A DNA stretch of 64,000 nucleotides from Flavimaribacter sediminis (GCF_019492055.1 NZ_JAICBX010000005.1:124001-188000); one strand, 5' to 3'; counted from the first letter of the stretch, positions 53,137 to 63,269 are shown. Translations and numbers: made by a program. Notes: generated by a model from the sequence alone, not told the origin.

Positions 53137-53988
53137 CTATCGTCCAAGGCCACCGACGAAAAGCTCTTCCCTGACCAGCCTTTCCGACAGGGCGAAGAGC
53201 ACGATGCCGGGAAGAGACGCGACAAGCGCGATGCCGGCTGCCGAAGCATCGAGGCTGCCACCGGAGATTTTCGAGAAAAGAAGCGTCGGCAGAGTCACGA
53301 TCCGCCCCTGCCCGAGAAAGAAGGTCAGCAGGAAGACATTGGATGATACAAGGAAGGTGAACAGCGCGCCCGCGACCACGCCGGGCATGAGCATTGGCAG
53401 GGTTACGCGCATCAGGATCTGCACTCGACCGGCCCCAAGTATGGCCGCCTGTTCTTCATAGTCCCGCGCAAGTCCCTGATAGACGGATGTCAGCATGCGA
53501 ACCATGTAGGGAATGGTCGGAATGAGATGGGCGATGATGACGCCGGTGTAGCTGCCGGCCAGACCGAGACGTATATAGATCATCAGCAAAGCCATGCCGA
53601 TGACGGCTTCCGGCACGATCAGAGGCATCGACAACAGGAATTCGAAGACCCGCTTGCCCCTGAAACGATCCCGTGCCAGGGCCCGCGCCGCCGGGAGGCA
53701 GATCAGAAGACACAGGAGCGTCGCGGCAAAGCCGATGAACAGGGTGTTGATCGTCGCGATCCCGACTTGCGAGTATGGCGAAAGGACGTAGTCCCAGGCG
53801 AGCGGAACCGGTGAATCAGCTCGGCGCTCCAGCCACCAGGCTGACGGCAGCAGATCCGGCCACGCCCAGCGAAACGCAAAGCTCTGGATGACGAGCGGCA
53901 GGAACGGGCCGAGGACAAACGCCACGACGGCCACAATGTAAAAGCGCTGGAATACGGACAGCCTCATTTGTATCGACGACGACTGCAT
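53137..53988 (-). CDS. ABC transporter permease (spermidine/putrescine type, second)
   Basis: This 283-residue permease has six helices and the EAA-type loop (EEQAAILGAGRVQILMRVTLPML). It works with the permease at 53994. ATG 53988 is chosen, five bases after the upstream stop; a longer frame to 54408 overlaps that gene and lacks motifs. Confidence 0.9.
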   Translation of the reverse strand: MQSSSIQMRLSVFQRFYIVAVVAFVLGPFLPLVIQSFAFRWAWPDLLPSAWWLERRADSPVPLAWDYVLSPYSQVGIATINTLFIGFAATLLCLLICLPAARALARDRFRGKRVFEFLLSMPLIVPEAVIGMALLMIYIRLGLAGSYTGVIIAHLIPTIPYMVRMLTSVYQGLARDYEEQAAILGAGRVQILMRVTLPMLMPGVVAGALFTFLVSSNVFLLTFFLGQGRIVTLPTLLFSKISGGSLDASAAGIALVASLPGIVLFALSERLVREELFVGGLGR

Positions 53989-53993
53989 CCGGA

Positions 53994-54878
53994 TCAGTTC
54001 CTGCCGATGCGCCGCTCGAAGCGGCGATAGGACCAGAGATAGGCCAGAAGGATGCATCCGGACAGCAAACCGATCGAAACGACCGCCGCCATGCCCTGCA
54101 GTTGCAGGGCGTAATCGGCGTCGTTGAAATAGCGCCATGCGATCACCGGAAGCGTGTCGGGATAACCACCGCCGAGAATGAAAGGCGCTTCGAAAGCGCC
54201 GATGTTGAAGGAAAAACATATCAGTACTGCGGTGACGACGCCCGGCGCGATCTGCGGCAGCGTCACCCGGAAGAAGATCGCCAGCGGTCCGGCGCCCAGA
54301 AGCGACGCTGCTTCCTGTGTCCGCTGACCAATCCCCACCAGCACAGCCGCGACCGCCAAGGTCATGAAGGGAAGCTGTTTCCAGACATAGACGGCGATCA
54401 CGCCCCAACCGTAATGCGTTTTAAGAATAGACGGGAAGTCCGACGGATCGCCGATCCAGCCGGCAAAGGCGGCGAGCCTCGACAACATCCCGCCATTTCC
54501 GAGCATGAGGATAGCGAGCGCGATGCCAACGGCGTAGGGAATGACCAGCGGAAGCTTGTAGACGAATTTGACGAAGCGGCGCCCGGTGAAGCTCTTCATC
54601 AAAGCGAGGCTCAGAATGAGAGCGAGGGCCAACGCCACGACGGTCGAGGCGACGGCGTAATAGAGCGTCAGCCCAAGCGAAATCCAGAAAGCCTCGCCGC
54701 TCCAAAGCCGGGCGAAATAGGAAAAGTCCGGAAAAGTGTTGATGCCGAACCACGGCGCAAATCCGAGGCTCTGCAGAACAGCCAGAACGACCGCTCCGCC
54801 GAACAATCCAGCAAGAACAAGCGTGACGGGCGCCAGTTCGAGGATGACGATCAGTCGCGACCGATCGCCCTGCATCAT
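53994..54878 (-). CDS. ABC transporter permease (spermidine/putrescine type, first)
   Basis: This 294-residue permease has six helices and the EAA loop (TQEAASLLGAGPLAIFFRVTLPQI). It forms the membrane channel of the importer with its downstream partner. Two ATGs in a row (54878, 54875) overlap the binding-protein stop. Confidence 0.9.
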   Translation of the reverse strand: MMQGDRSRLIVILELAPVTLVLAGLFGGAVVLAVLQSLGFAPWFGINTFPDFSYFARLWSGEAFWISLGLTLYYAVASTVVALALALILSLALMKSFTGRRFVKFVYKLPLVIPYAVGIALAILMLGNGGMLSRLAAFAGWIGDPSDFPSILKTHYGWGVIAVYVWKQLPFMTLAVAAVLVGIGQRTQEAASLLGAGPLAIFFRVTLPQIAPGVVTAVLICFSFNIGAFEAPFILGGGYPDTLPVIAWRYFNDADYALQLQGMAAVVSIGLLSGCILLAYLWSYRRFERRIGRN

Positions 54879-56239
54879 TCCGGCGCGGATTTGCCGACAG
54901 CATCAGCAACTATTTTAGCAATCGGCTTGTCGGAACCGCGTTCGATATATTCCAGCCAGGTCGCCTCGATGATATCGACGAGGCTGGCGTTCGTGTCGGC
55001 GACGGCGTTGGCGTCGAGGTCCTCGCTTGTGACGCCGTAATGGCTTGGCGCAGCAATCTTGACGAGTTCACGGTCGTTGGCCGACAGTTGCATGGGATCT
55101 ATTCCGACCGGATAGCCCACGGTCTTCAACTTCGACGCCTGGGCGTCCACGGAGGACATGTAGTCGGCGAAAACAAGCGCGCTGGCGGGATTCGGACTGT
55201 TTAACGGAATCGCCAGGTAGTTCTTGTTCTTGATCATCAGATTTTCCGGGAAGATGAACTCCTGGGCGGCTTCCGGATAGCGGCCTGTAATAAGTCCGCT
55301 ATTGACTGCATAGATCCCGAACTTGCAGTTGAAGTAGACTTCCGCATTGAGGAACATGCTGTCCAGAGCGGCGGTGTCCTCGGGATAGCGTGGCTTGCCG
55401 CCATCGGCCGTCGCCAGTTGCGGTTCGATCGTCTTCAGATAGTCCAGTCCGGGAGCGATGAGGCGCGCCAGCTCTTTAGCGCCAAGCTCATCGATTGATT
55501 TCTGGAACGGTTCCGCGCCGTTTCCGTCCGGATTGTGCGCATAAATTGCTTCCTGCACGAAGGTGTTGCCGACATAATGGGGCGGTTTCACGTAGGTAAA
55601 CTTGCCAGGATTGGCATCCAGATAGGCCTTGAGATCGTCGAATGTCGATGGCGCATCCGCCGCCTGCACATACTGACCGTTCACGGCGCAGACATATTGT
55701 TCGCCCGACCACGGCACTTCCCGTCCCTTCGTCTCCGTTCCGAAATCCCGCAGATTGGGGCTTGAGAGCGGGCTGGTCGGGTCCCACACGAAATTCTTCG
55801 AATTGGGCAACGTCTCGGCAAAACTTCCCCACAGCGCGTCCTGCTGAGCGAGGGTAAAGAAATTCTCGCCATTCAACCAGATAACATCGACGCTGCCCTC
55901 GCCTTCCGCCTTGCCTGCGGCGAGTTCGGTCAGCACAAGATCCACCGCGTCCTTGGTCGCGGCGATGCGCACGGGGTTGAGCTTGACTCCGCGTTCCGCC
56001 ATGGCCGGGCGAACCACGCTGTCGATCCACACGTTGAGCGTATCATCGCCGCCCCAATAGTAGAAATTCAGCTCCTTCTCGCCCTTGGCCCGAGCCTCGA
56101 CCTTGTCCCATGCGATTGCGCCCGCCAGATAATCGTGACGGAAGGATGCAGACTGCTCTGCCGCATTCACCACCTGCGTTGTTACTGAAAGGCCAATCGC
56201 CGCGGCAAGAAGCGCAGCAACTGCGCGAGACTTTGTCAT
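54875..56239 (-). CDS. ABC transporter periplasmic binding protein, YnjB-like
   Basis: This 454-residue protein has a signal peptide ending near VVNAAEQ. The mature region has the YnjB-type pattern TLNVWIDSVVRPAMAERGV and VDVIWLNGENFFTL, which differs from classical PotD. YnjB relatives have been linked to thiamine-like or other small cationic ligands, but their ligand is not settled. It is the second gene of the operon, between the ATPase and the permeases, with ATGA overlaps on both sides. Confidence 0.85.
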   Translation of the reverse strand: MTKSRAVAALLAAAIGLSVTTQVVNAAEQSASFRHDYLAGAIAWDKVEARAKGEKELNFYYWGGDDTLNVWIDSVVRPAMAERGVKLNPVRIAATKDAVDLVLTELAAGKAEGEGSVDVIWLNGENFFTLAQQDALWGSFAETLPNSKNFVWDPTSPLSSPNLRDFGTETKGREVPWSGEQYVCAVNGQYVQAADAPSTFDDLKAYLDANPGKFTYVKPPHYVGNTFVQEAIYAHNPDGNGAEPFQKSIDELGAKELARLIAPGLDYLKTIEPQLATADGGKPRYPEDTAALDSMFLNAEVYFNCKFGIYAVNSGLITGRYPEAAQEFIFPENLMIKNKNYLAIPLNSPNPASALVFADYMSSVDAQASKLKTVGYPVGIDPMQLSANDRELVKIAAPSHYGVTSEDLDANAVADTNASLVDIIEATWLEYIERGSDKPIAKIVADAVGKSAPE

Positions 56240-57333
56240 TCAATCTTCTCCTTTAAAGGGCGGAACGCGCTCGCGCCGCCGCGCTCGGACGGAAACAGCC
56301 ACAGATGCCTGGCTGGCGCCGAAAGGTGAAGCGCGGCGCCTGGCTCAAGCCGGCGCGTCGAATGCTCCTCGACGGTAAATTGCATGTCTCCGGCCTCCAC
56401 GACATAAGAAACCGTGGCACCGTGAAAATCCACCCGGCTGACGACAACCGGCAACAGATTGGACTGGTCCGGATGATCGGAAGGAAATAGCGCGAGGGCC
56501 TCGTCTCGTATCATGGCGGTGACGCGTTTTCCGGGTTCGACAGCGATGTCCCTGGAAAGCTCGAGTTCGCCCCAAGGCATGACCAGGCGGCCTTCGGGAC
56601 TGACGGTTCCGGCGAAGATGTTGGTGGCCTTCAGGAAACGCGCAACCTCCGTATCCGCCGGCCTGTGATACACGACGTCCGGCGTATCGAACTGTCGCAG
56701 TTTGCCGTCAAGCAGGATCGCCACGCGGTCGGCGATTTCCAGCGCTTCGTCCTGGTCGTGCGTCACGAAAACGGTGGTGATCCCGTATCTTTGCTGCAAG
56801 GTTCTCACAAACCGGCGCATATCGATGCGCAAGGCCGCATCGAGACTGGCGAAAGGCTCGTCCATCAGAAGAATGCGCGGTTCGGTGACCAGTGTTCTGG
56901 CGATGGCGACCCGCTGCATCTGGCCGCCGGAAAGTTGAGCGGGAAACCGGTCTCGAAAGGAATCGAGTTGAACAATCTGGAGGATCTCGCGCACCCTCTT
57001 CTTGATATCCTCTCGCGCCAGTTTTCGCGCCTTTAACCCGAAAGCGATGTTATCCGCCACGCTCATATGCGGAAACAGTGCGTAGTGCTGCGAAACCATG
57101 CCCACGCCGCGCTTCCTTACCGCGACATCCGCCATGTCGCGGCCATCGAACCGAATGGTTCCTGAACTTGGCGCATCAAGCCCGGCAATAAGTCTGAGCA
57201 AGGTGGTTTTGCCGCATCCGGAGGGGCCGAGTAGCGCAACCAGTTCTCCGGATCCAACGTCTAGATCGATATGATCCAGCGCCGTGAAAGCGCCGAAACG
57301 CTTACTGATTACTTCCAGTCCGAGAGCGCTCAC
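56236..57333 (-). CDS. ABC transporter ATP-binding protein (PotA/MalK type), GTG start
   Basis: This 365-residue ATPase has Walker A GPSGCGKTT (36-44), signature LSGGQMQRV, Walker B RILLMDEPFASLD and a C-terminal TOBE domain. It powers the two permeases downstream. GTG 57333 is preferred to a TTG at 57363. It is the first gene of the six-gene operon, so the promoter must lie in 57334-57543. Confidence 0.92.
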   Translation of the reverse strand: MSALGLEVISKRFGAFTALDHIDLDVGSGELVALLGPSGCGKTTLLRLIAGLDAPSSGTIRFDGRDMADVAVRKRGVGMVSQHYALFPHMSVADNIAFGLKARKLAREDIKKRVREILQIVQLDSFRDRFPAQLSGGQMQRVAIARTLVTEPRILLMDEPFASLDAALRIDMRRFVRTLQQRYGITTVFVTHDQDEALEIADRVAILLDGKLRQFDTPDVVYHRPADTEVARFLKATNIFAGTVSPEGRLVMPWGELELSRDIAVEPGKRVTAMIRDEALALFPSDHPDQSNLLPVVVSRVDFHGATVSYVVEAGDMQFTVEEHSTRRLEPGAALHLSAPARHLWLFPSERGGASAFRPLKEKIE

Positions 57334-57543
57334 GATGTAATCCCGACGACGGCGCAAGGCCAATTGGGCGGCGACCCTTTTTCACTCACTGCCGTGTCTA
57401 CCTGTCTCAATAACCCGCACTCCGGAATTCTCTGGTTCGGCGAGAATATTGGTTCAAATACCGCCAAACTGTCCGTTTCACGGCTATATTATTGATTCTG
57501 TCGCGTAAAACCACTCACATTGCGCGCTCGAATTCGTGAGCGG

Positions 57544-58461
57544 CTATCGGCCACGGATGCGAGGATCAAGGGCGTCACGGAAACCGTCGCCAATGTAGTT
57601 GACGCTCAGCACCGTGAGGGAAATGGCGAGTCCGGGCCAAATAACGCGTTCCGGATATTGTTGCAGATAATCCGTGGCGTCATAGAGAAGCCGGCCCCAG
57701 GTCGGAAAATCCGAGGGAAATCCAAGCCCCAGGAAGGACAGCGCGGATTCGGTAATGATCGCGTTGGCGATGCCAAGCGTCGCGGAAACAGTGATTGGCG
57801 AAAGCACATTCGGAAGAATGTGGCGCAGGATCATGCGGAACGGCGACGTGCCTATCGATTTCGACGCGATCACGAACTCGCGTTCCTTCAATGCAAGCAC
57901 GTCCCCGCGCACAATGCGCGCGGTCTGCATCCACGATGTTATGCCGATCACGAAGACGATCAGGAAGAATATCCCCGTCTCCGGGCCGAAGGCCGCTCGC
58001 AGCGTGTCCCTGAACAGCATGATGATCACGAGAAGCAGCGGCAGGAGCGGAAGCGCAAGGAACAAATCCGTCAGACGCATGAGAGGGCCATCCAGCAGGT
58101 GGAAATAGCCCGAAAGAACCCCGATCAGGGCCCCGACCACCAGAGCCAGAAGCATGGCGGAAATACCGACGGCCAGCGACACCTGTCCGCCCGCCAGCAT
58201 CCTCGCGAGTGTATCGCGGCCGAGTTGGTCGGTGCCCATGGGGTGGCCCCAGCTCGGGCCCTGGCTGCGTGCGCGAATGTCGATGTACTGCGGGTCTATC
58301 GTCCAGAGATAGGGCCCGACGAAGACTGCAAGCAGAATGAAGACGAAAAACGCCATTCCCAACATGGCGCCGCGATGGCGGCGAAACTGATCCCAGACAT
58401 CGAGCCACTGGGAACGCGGCTCTTTTGTGTCCACGAGGGTCGAATGGACGGCCTCAGTCAT
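57544..58461 (-). CDS. Peptide/oligo ABC transporter permease (DppC-like)
   Basis: This 305-residue DppC/OppC-type permease has an N-terminal cytoplasmic segment, one helix and then five more. The EAA loop (ALKEREFVIASKSIGTSPFRMILRHILPNVL) and the C-terminal GDGFRDALDPRIRGR are standard. ATG 58461 overlaps the DppB-like gene by eight bases. The 210 bases downstream, up to the next ATPase gene, contain no gene and hold the promoter of that operon. Confidence 0.92.
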   Translation of the reverse strand: MTEAVHSTLVDTKEPRSQWLDVWDQFRRHRGAMLGMAFFVFILLAVFVGPYLWTIDPQYIDIRARSQGPSWGHPMGTDQLGRDTLARMLAGGQVSLAVGISAMLLALVVGALIGVLSGYFHLLDGPLMRLTDLFLALPLLPLLLVIIMLFRDTLRAAFGPETGIFFLIVFVIGITSWMQTARIVRGDVLALKEREFVIASKSIGTSPFRMILRHILPNVLSPITVSATLGIANAIITESALSFLGLGFPSDFPTWGRLLYDATDYLQQYPERVIWPGLAISLTVLSVNYIGDGFRDALDPRIRGR

Positions 58462-59458
58462 AACGAATCCTTGGATCGAGAAGTCCGTACAGCACATCCG
58501 CGATCAGATTGAAGAACACGATCAGCGCCGCGAAGATGAAGGTCAGGGTCTGGACCGTCGGCACGTCGCCGCCCTGAATCGCGATGATCAGCAGCTGTCC
58601 GAGGCCGTTCACCTTGAAGATCTGCTCGGTGATGATGGCGCCGCCAAAGATCTGCGGCACGCCAAGGGCGATGACGGTCACCACCGGGATCAGCGAATTG
58701 CGCAGGACATGGATCAGCACGACGCTGCGCTCGCGCACGCCCTTGGCGCGCGCCGTGCGAACATAGTCCTGATTGAGATTGTCGAGCGCGGAGGCCCGCA
58801 TGAAACGGCTGATCTGCGCGGCGTTGTAGAGAGCCAGCACACAGACCGGCATGACCATCTGCCGGACCTGGAACAGGAAGCTCTCCCAGTCTGTGACCTT
58901 GTGCGTCGTATCGTAGATCGACGGAAACCAGCCGAGCCAGACCGAAAAGACGACGATGGCCAGAACGCCGGTGAAGAACGTCGGCACCGAAAACCCGATC
59001 ATTGAAACGAGGGTTCCGATCTGGTCGAACCAGCTGTACTGGCGGTAAGCGGAGTAGATGCCGATCGGCAGGGCGATGAGAACGCCGACAACGTAGGACA
59101 TGCCGACGACCCACAAAGTCTGCGGAAGACGCTGCACGATCAGATCGACGACCGGCGATCGGGTCTGCCAGCTCAACACACGAAGGCGATCGCCCTGCTC
59201 GAGGCCTAGCCAGCTTTCGATGACATTCAGGGGTTCATTGACGAAGAACTGCTTCAACCACAGCAGAAACCGGATATGGACCGGCTCGTTGAAGCCCAGG
59301 GATTCACGAATCCTTTCACGGACTTCCGGCGGAATGGTCAGAGGCAGATTTGCTGTGGGATCGCTCGGAGCCAGATCCAGCAAAAGGAAAATGATGAGGC
59401 TGATGACCAGCAGGGTCGGGATTGCAAGGAGCAATCTTCTTATCGTGTAGTGAAACAT
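58454..59458 (-). CDS. Peptide/oligo ABC transporter permease (DppB-like)
   Basis: This 334-residue permease of the DppB/OppB type has an N-terminal helix (FHYTIRRLLLAIPTLLVISLIIFLLLD), a long periplasmic loop and a C-terminal DVLYGLLDPRIRYD. It is separated from the binding-protein gene by 60 bases containing a hairpin. No dedicated ATPase gene is next to the set, so the transporter may borrow DppD/F-type ATPases from elsewhere. Confidence 0.92.
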   Translation of the reverse strand: MFHYTIRRLLLAIPTLLVISLIIFLLLDLAPSDPTANLPLTIPPEVRERIRESLGFNEPVHIRFLLWLKQFFVNEPLNVIESWLGLEQGDRLRVLSWQTRSPVVDLIVQRLPQTLWVVGMSYVVGVLIALPIGIYSAYRQYSWFDQIGTLVSMIGFSVPTFFTGVLAIVVFSVWLGWFPSIYDTTHKVTDWESFLFQVRQMVMPVCVLALYNAAQISRFMRASALDNLNQDYVRTARAKGVRERSVVLIHVLRNSLIPVVTVIALGVPQIFGGAIITEQIFKVNGLGQLLIIAIQGGDVPTVQTLTFIFAALIVFFNLIADVLYGLLDPRIRYD

Positions 59459-59486
59459 TGCGTCTGCATCTCGCGCCTGCAGGAGA

Positions 59487-59510
59487 GCCGCCCCGGGTTT
59501 CCGGGACGGC
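59487..59510 (-). terminator. Intercistronic hairpin after the binding-protein gene
   Basis: GCCGCCCCGG and CCGGGACGGC pair with one mismatch around a short GTTT loop, without a T-run. As in the nucleoside operon, the hairpin follows the binding-protein gene and probably stabilises its mRNA relative to the permease part. Confidence 0.55.
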
Positions 59511-59518
59511 CATTTTGG

Positions 59519-61216
59519 TTACTTGACGCGATACCAGTCCGCGACGTTCCACAGTTCGGAATCCCAGACGTTCAGGACAACGCCGCCGAGCGTGTTGGAT
59601 TTCGCCGAAACACGTCCGCGATCGACGAGAGGAATGAGAACATATTCCTGCATCAGCATGTCGTTCATCGCCTTGGCGAGCTTGGCGCGTTCTTCAAGCG
59701 CGCCGGTCTTCGCCATTTCGGCGACAAGGGCGTCGTACTCTTCGCTGCAATAGCGCGGCATGTTGTTGCCCTGCCACTGTGTTTCGGGCCGCGGCGCCTG
59801 CTTGCACTCCCAGTTCGCCATGTAGGATTCCGGATCGGTGCCGTCGAAATTGTTGGCGAACATTTCGAGATCTGCGTAGAGCTTCTGGAAGGTGTCGGGG
59901 CTTGCCGGGTCGCCTCCGAAGAAGACCGACGCATCGATGTTGCGAAGTTCCGTTTCCACACCGATTTCCGACCACCACTGCTTGATCAGCGCCTGAAAAT
60001 CCTGGCGCACAGCGTTGGTCGAGGTTTGATAGAGAATTGAAAGGCGCTTGCCGTCTTTTTCGCGCACGCCGTCGGAGCCCACTGTCCAGCCAGCCTCGTC
60101 GAGCAGTTTCTTGGCGCCTTCGATATCCTGGACCAGACAGGCGTCATTGGCCGTCGACTTGTAGATTTCCGGCGCGGGCAGCACGTTGCAGGTCGGACGA
60201 CCGGCGCTGCCATAACCGATTTCGACCAGCAGTTCACGGTCGATTGCCATCGAAAGCGCCTGCCGCACGGCCTTTTCCGTCAGAAAAGGATGCGGGTGCT
60301 TGGCTGTCGAACGCTCGGCGCCAAGCGCCGGATCCGGGTCGGTGAGGTTGACTTCGATACGCTCAACGAGTGTACCGAAAGCCGATACGGTCTCTCCCTT
60401 GCCCGCGGCGGCCATATTCGCGATCACATCCGGTGCGAGCTGCAGGTTCCAGGCATAGTCGAATTCACCCGTTTCGAGAACGGAACGGCCGGCTGCCATG
60501 GCGTCGCCGCCGCCCTTGAGGGTCGCCGTTGCGAAAGCAGGCTTGCTTGCGTCGCGGTAGTTTGGATTGGCTTCCAGGGAGATCACATCGTTGGGACGAA
60601 AATCGGTCACGCGGAACGGTCCGGTGCCGATGGGGCCGAAATTGGCGTCGGTGCATTCCGGAGCCTTGGCGCCGAGACAATCGGCAAACTGCGCCGCCTG
60701 AAGAATCGGGGACTGTGCGCCAACAAACGGGCCGTAGGGGAACGGTTTGGCCACGCCAAAAGTGACCTTGACGGTGCGATCGTCCAGCGCCTCGATTGAA
60801 GTGACGTCGTTGTACTTTTCACTCTGCGCACACCCGCCTGCCGGATCCGTGCAATACTTCCAGGAGAAAATGATGTCCTCGGACGTCACGGGCGTACCGT
60901 CCGCCCACAAGAGGCCTTCCTTGAGCTTCCAGGTGATCGTGGTGAGGTCTTCCGAAACGCCGCCGTTTTCGACGGTCGGAATGCTTTCCGCCAGCCACGG
61001 GACCATATCGCCTGCTTCGTTGTAGCGGGCAAGCGGCTCCAGCACCAGAGAGGCGGCTTCAAGATCCTTCGTGCCGCCCGACAGATAGGGGTTCATGGTC
61101 GATGGCGCCTGCCAGTAGATGATGTTGACATGGCCGTCGGACCCCCTGTCGGCCAGCGCGGCGGGAGCCGAGGCCAGTACGGCGAGCGCTCCCAGTAAAC
61201 ACGTGCTTTTCCTCAT
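59519..61216 (-). CDS. Peptide-type ABC transporter substrate-binding protein (family 5)
   Basis: The protein is 565 residues from ATG 61216, with a signal peptide ending near APAALA. It has the SBP_bac_5 pattern: LEPLARYNEAGDMVPWLAESI, WKLKEGLLWADGTPVTSEDIIFSWKY and VRQALSMAIDRELL. It binds peptides, glycosides or other oligomeric solutes for the DppBC-like permeases. GTG 61222 is a possible start two codons upstream. Confidence 0.92.
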   Translation of the reverse strand: MRKSTCLLGALAVLASAPAALADRGSDGHVNIIYWQAPSTMNPYLSGGTKDLEAASLVLEPLARYNEAGDMVPWLAESIPTVENGGVSEDLTTITWKLKEGLLWADGTPVTSEDIIFSWKYCTDPAGGCAQSEKYNDVTSIEALDDRTVKVTFGVAKPFPYGPFVGAQSPILQAAQFADCLGAKAPECTDANFGPIGTGPFRVTDFRPNDVISLEANPNYRDASKPAFATATLKGGGDAMAAGRSVLETGEFDYAWNLQLAPDVIANMAAAGKGETVSAFGTLVERIEVNLTDPDPALGAERSTAKHPHPFLTEKAVRQALSMAIDRELLVEIGYGSAGRPTCNVLPAPEIYKSTANDACLVQDIEGAKKLLDEAGWTVGSDGVREKDGKRLSILYQTSTNAVRQDFQALIKQWWSEIGVETELRNIDASVFFGGDPASPDTFQKLYADLEMFANNFDGTDPESYMANWECKQAPRPETQWQGNNMPRYCSEEYDALVAEMAKTGALEERAKLAKAMNDMLMQEYVLIPLVDRGRVSAKSNTLGGVVLNVWDSELWNVADWYRVK

Positions 61217-61812
61217 TCTCACTCTCGTTCGTTAGTGTTGGATTCTACTGCTGCTGGTTGAAGCCGCCGCGATCATGAATTCGCGCCTGTGACGCGACAT
61301 GAATCCGACAGCTCCGATCTTCCGGAACGTCAGTTCAAATTTTCCGGTCGAATTGCTCCGTCCGCGAGGGGCGCACGGGAATAGAGACATCCTCGGGAAA
61401 CAACCAGCCGACAGCACGTCGCCTAAAGGATGAGACGAAAAATCAACCTTTCGCGGCGAGGCGCAGAACGGCGCATCGAGTTTACTGAACAAACGTTTGG
61501 AAATGACGTCGCGCGTTGCCCGTTGCGGCGCCTGAAAGACATCCTTCAGGTTCCTGACATCGAGGACCGACACATCAGTATCGCTCATATAGTATCACCC
61601 AGTTCCCCAAGGGCGTCGATTGTTGTTTTTGTCGACGTTTGTCCCTCTGGGCGGGCACTATGACAAGTTGATTTCATAAATGCAAACACAAGTATCGAGG
61701 ATTTGAAGTTCCGGCATTTTTCAAAATCATCCCGAAAAAGGATCTACGGATCGGGGACACTGTTTTCGATAGAATTTCAACAAAAAGAGCCCAGCCGGAC
61801 GTGTCTCTCCGA
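61217..61812. other. Long intergenic region upstream of the peptide-type transporter
   Basis: These 596 bases separate the transporter operon from the aldehyde dehydrogenase stop. No frame has recognisable motifs; a 118-codon minus-strand frame (61232-61588) looks like chance coding. An AT-rich tract (about 61600-61780) probably contains the operon promoter. I see no strong palindrome or repeat. Confidence 0.5.
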
Positions 61813-63246
61813 TCAGGCGCTGGTATAGGCCGTTTTCACTGTCGTATAGAATTCGGCGGCGTAGCGGCCCTGCTCGCGCGGACCATAGCTCGACCCCTTG
61901 CGACCGCCGAAAGGCACATGGAAATCTACCCCGGCCGTCGGCAGGTTGACCATCACCATTCCGGCCTCAGCATTGCGCTTGAAGTCAGTGGCGTGTTTCA
62001 GGCTCTGCGTGCAGATGCCTGCAGACAGGCCAAACGGCGTGTCGTTGGCGACGGCCAGCGCCTCATCGTAGTCCTTGACGCGGATGGTGCTTGCGACCGG
62101 TCCGAATATTTCCTCGCGCGAAATCCGCATCTCGTTGGTGCATTCGGTGAACAACGCCGGCTGCAGGTAGAAGCCGGGCGTGGCCCTTTGCAATCGCGCT
62201 CCGCCAAAGGCGAGTTTCGCGCCTTCGGATTGCCCGATCCCGATATAGGACACATCCTGGTCGAGCTGGCTCTGGTCGACGACCGGGCCGATATGCGTGC
62301 CTTCCTTCATCGCGTCGTCGACGACAAGGCCTTCAAGCCGTTTTGTCAGCGCCGCCACGAAGGCGTCATGCACGCCTTCCGTGACGATCAGCCGCGAGGA
62401 CGCCGTGCAACGTTGACCGGTCGAGAAAAACGCCCCGTTGACCGCGCATTCGACGGCCGTTGGAAGATCGGCGTCGTCGAGCACGACGAGCGGGTTCTTG
62501 CCGCCCATTTCGAGCTGGAACTTGCGCATGTGCTCCACGCTCGCAGCCGCCACCCGCTTGCCGGTCGCGACCGAGCCGGTGAAGGTGATGGCGTTGACGT
62601 CGGCGCTGTCGAGGATCGCCTGTCCGACCACCGAACCGCGCCCCATGACGAGATTGAGCACGCCATTCGGCAATCCTGCCCGATGCAGAATGTCGACGAT
62701 CGCCCAGGAACAGCCCGGAACCAGATCCGCCGGCTTGAAGACGATCGTGTTGCCGTAACACAGCGCCGGCGCGATTTTCCAGGCGGGGATGGCGATCGGG
62801 AAATTCCAGGGCGTGATCACGCCCACCACGCCAACGGCTTCGCGGGTCATCTCGACGCCGACGCCGGGACGGACGGACGGCACGGTTTCACCGGACAGAC
62901 GCAGCGCCTCGCCGGCGAAGAAATCAAAGATCTGCGCCGCGCGGATCGTTTCGCCGATCCCCTCTGCGAGCGTCTTGCCTTCTTCGCGCGACAGAAGAGC
63001 GCCCAGTTCATCCTTGCGCGTCAGTATTTCGTCCGCAGCCTTCTTCAGGATGTCGTGACGCTGCAGCAGTCCAGACCGTGACCAGGCATGAGAGGCCGCT
63101 TTCGCGGCGGCGATCGCCTGCGCCGCCTGCCCTGCGTCGGCGCGCGCATATTCTCCAACGACATCGTCTGTGTTGGATGGATTTATGTTCGGCGCCTCGG
63201 AACCGCCGATCCATTCGCCGTCGATGAGATTTGCATGAATGGTCAT
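61813..63246 (-). CDS. Aldehyde dehydrogenase (alpha-ketoglutarate-semialdehyde dehydrogenase-like)
   Basis: This 477-residue enzyme has Asn148 (PWNFP), Glu246 (LEMGGKNP) and nucleophile Cys280 (GQRCTASSR), with the normal FTGS at 222-225. Its close style is to 2,5-dioxovalerate / alpha-ketoglutarate-semialdehyde dehydrogenases, the last step of non-phosphorylated pentose and sugar-acid pathways. It follows a fumarylacetoacetase-family gene by 23 bases. ATG 63246 is chosen; a longer frame to 63336 overlaps that gene. Confidence 0.87.
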   Translation of the reverse strand: MTIHANLIDGEWIGGSEAPNINPSNTDDVVGEYARADAGQAAQAIAAAKAASHAWSRSGLLQRHDILKKAADEILTRKDELGALLSREEGKTLAEGIGETIRAAQIFDFFAGEALRLSGETVPSVRPGVGVEMTREAVGVVGVITPWNFPIAIPAWKIAPALCYGNTIVFKPADLVPGCSWAIVDILHRAGLPNGVLNLVMGRGSVVGQAILDSADVNAITFTGSVATGKRVAAASVEHMRKFQLEMGGKNPLVVLDDADLPTAVECAVNGAFFSTGQRCTASSRLIVTEGVHDAFVAALTKRLEGLVVDDAMKEGTHIGPVVDQSQLDQDVSYIGIGQSEGAKLAFGGARLQRATPGFYLQPALFTECTNEMRISREEIFGPVASTIRVKDYDEALAVANDTPFGLSAGICTQSLKHATDFKRNAEAGMVMVNLPTAGVDFHVPFGGRKGSSYGPREQGRYAAEFYTTVKTAYTSA

Positions 63247-63269
63247 GTCCGTCCTGTCCTTCTGTTGAG

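Noticed and set aside
61232-61588. 118-codon minus-strand frame directly before the peptide-type binding protein
   Set aside because: No motif, no ribosome binding site of note and odd composition; treated as intergenic.
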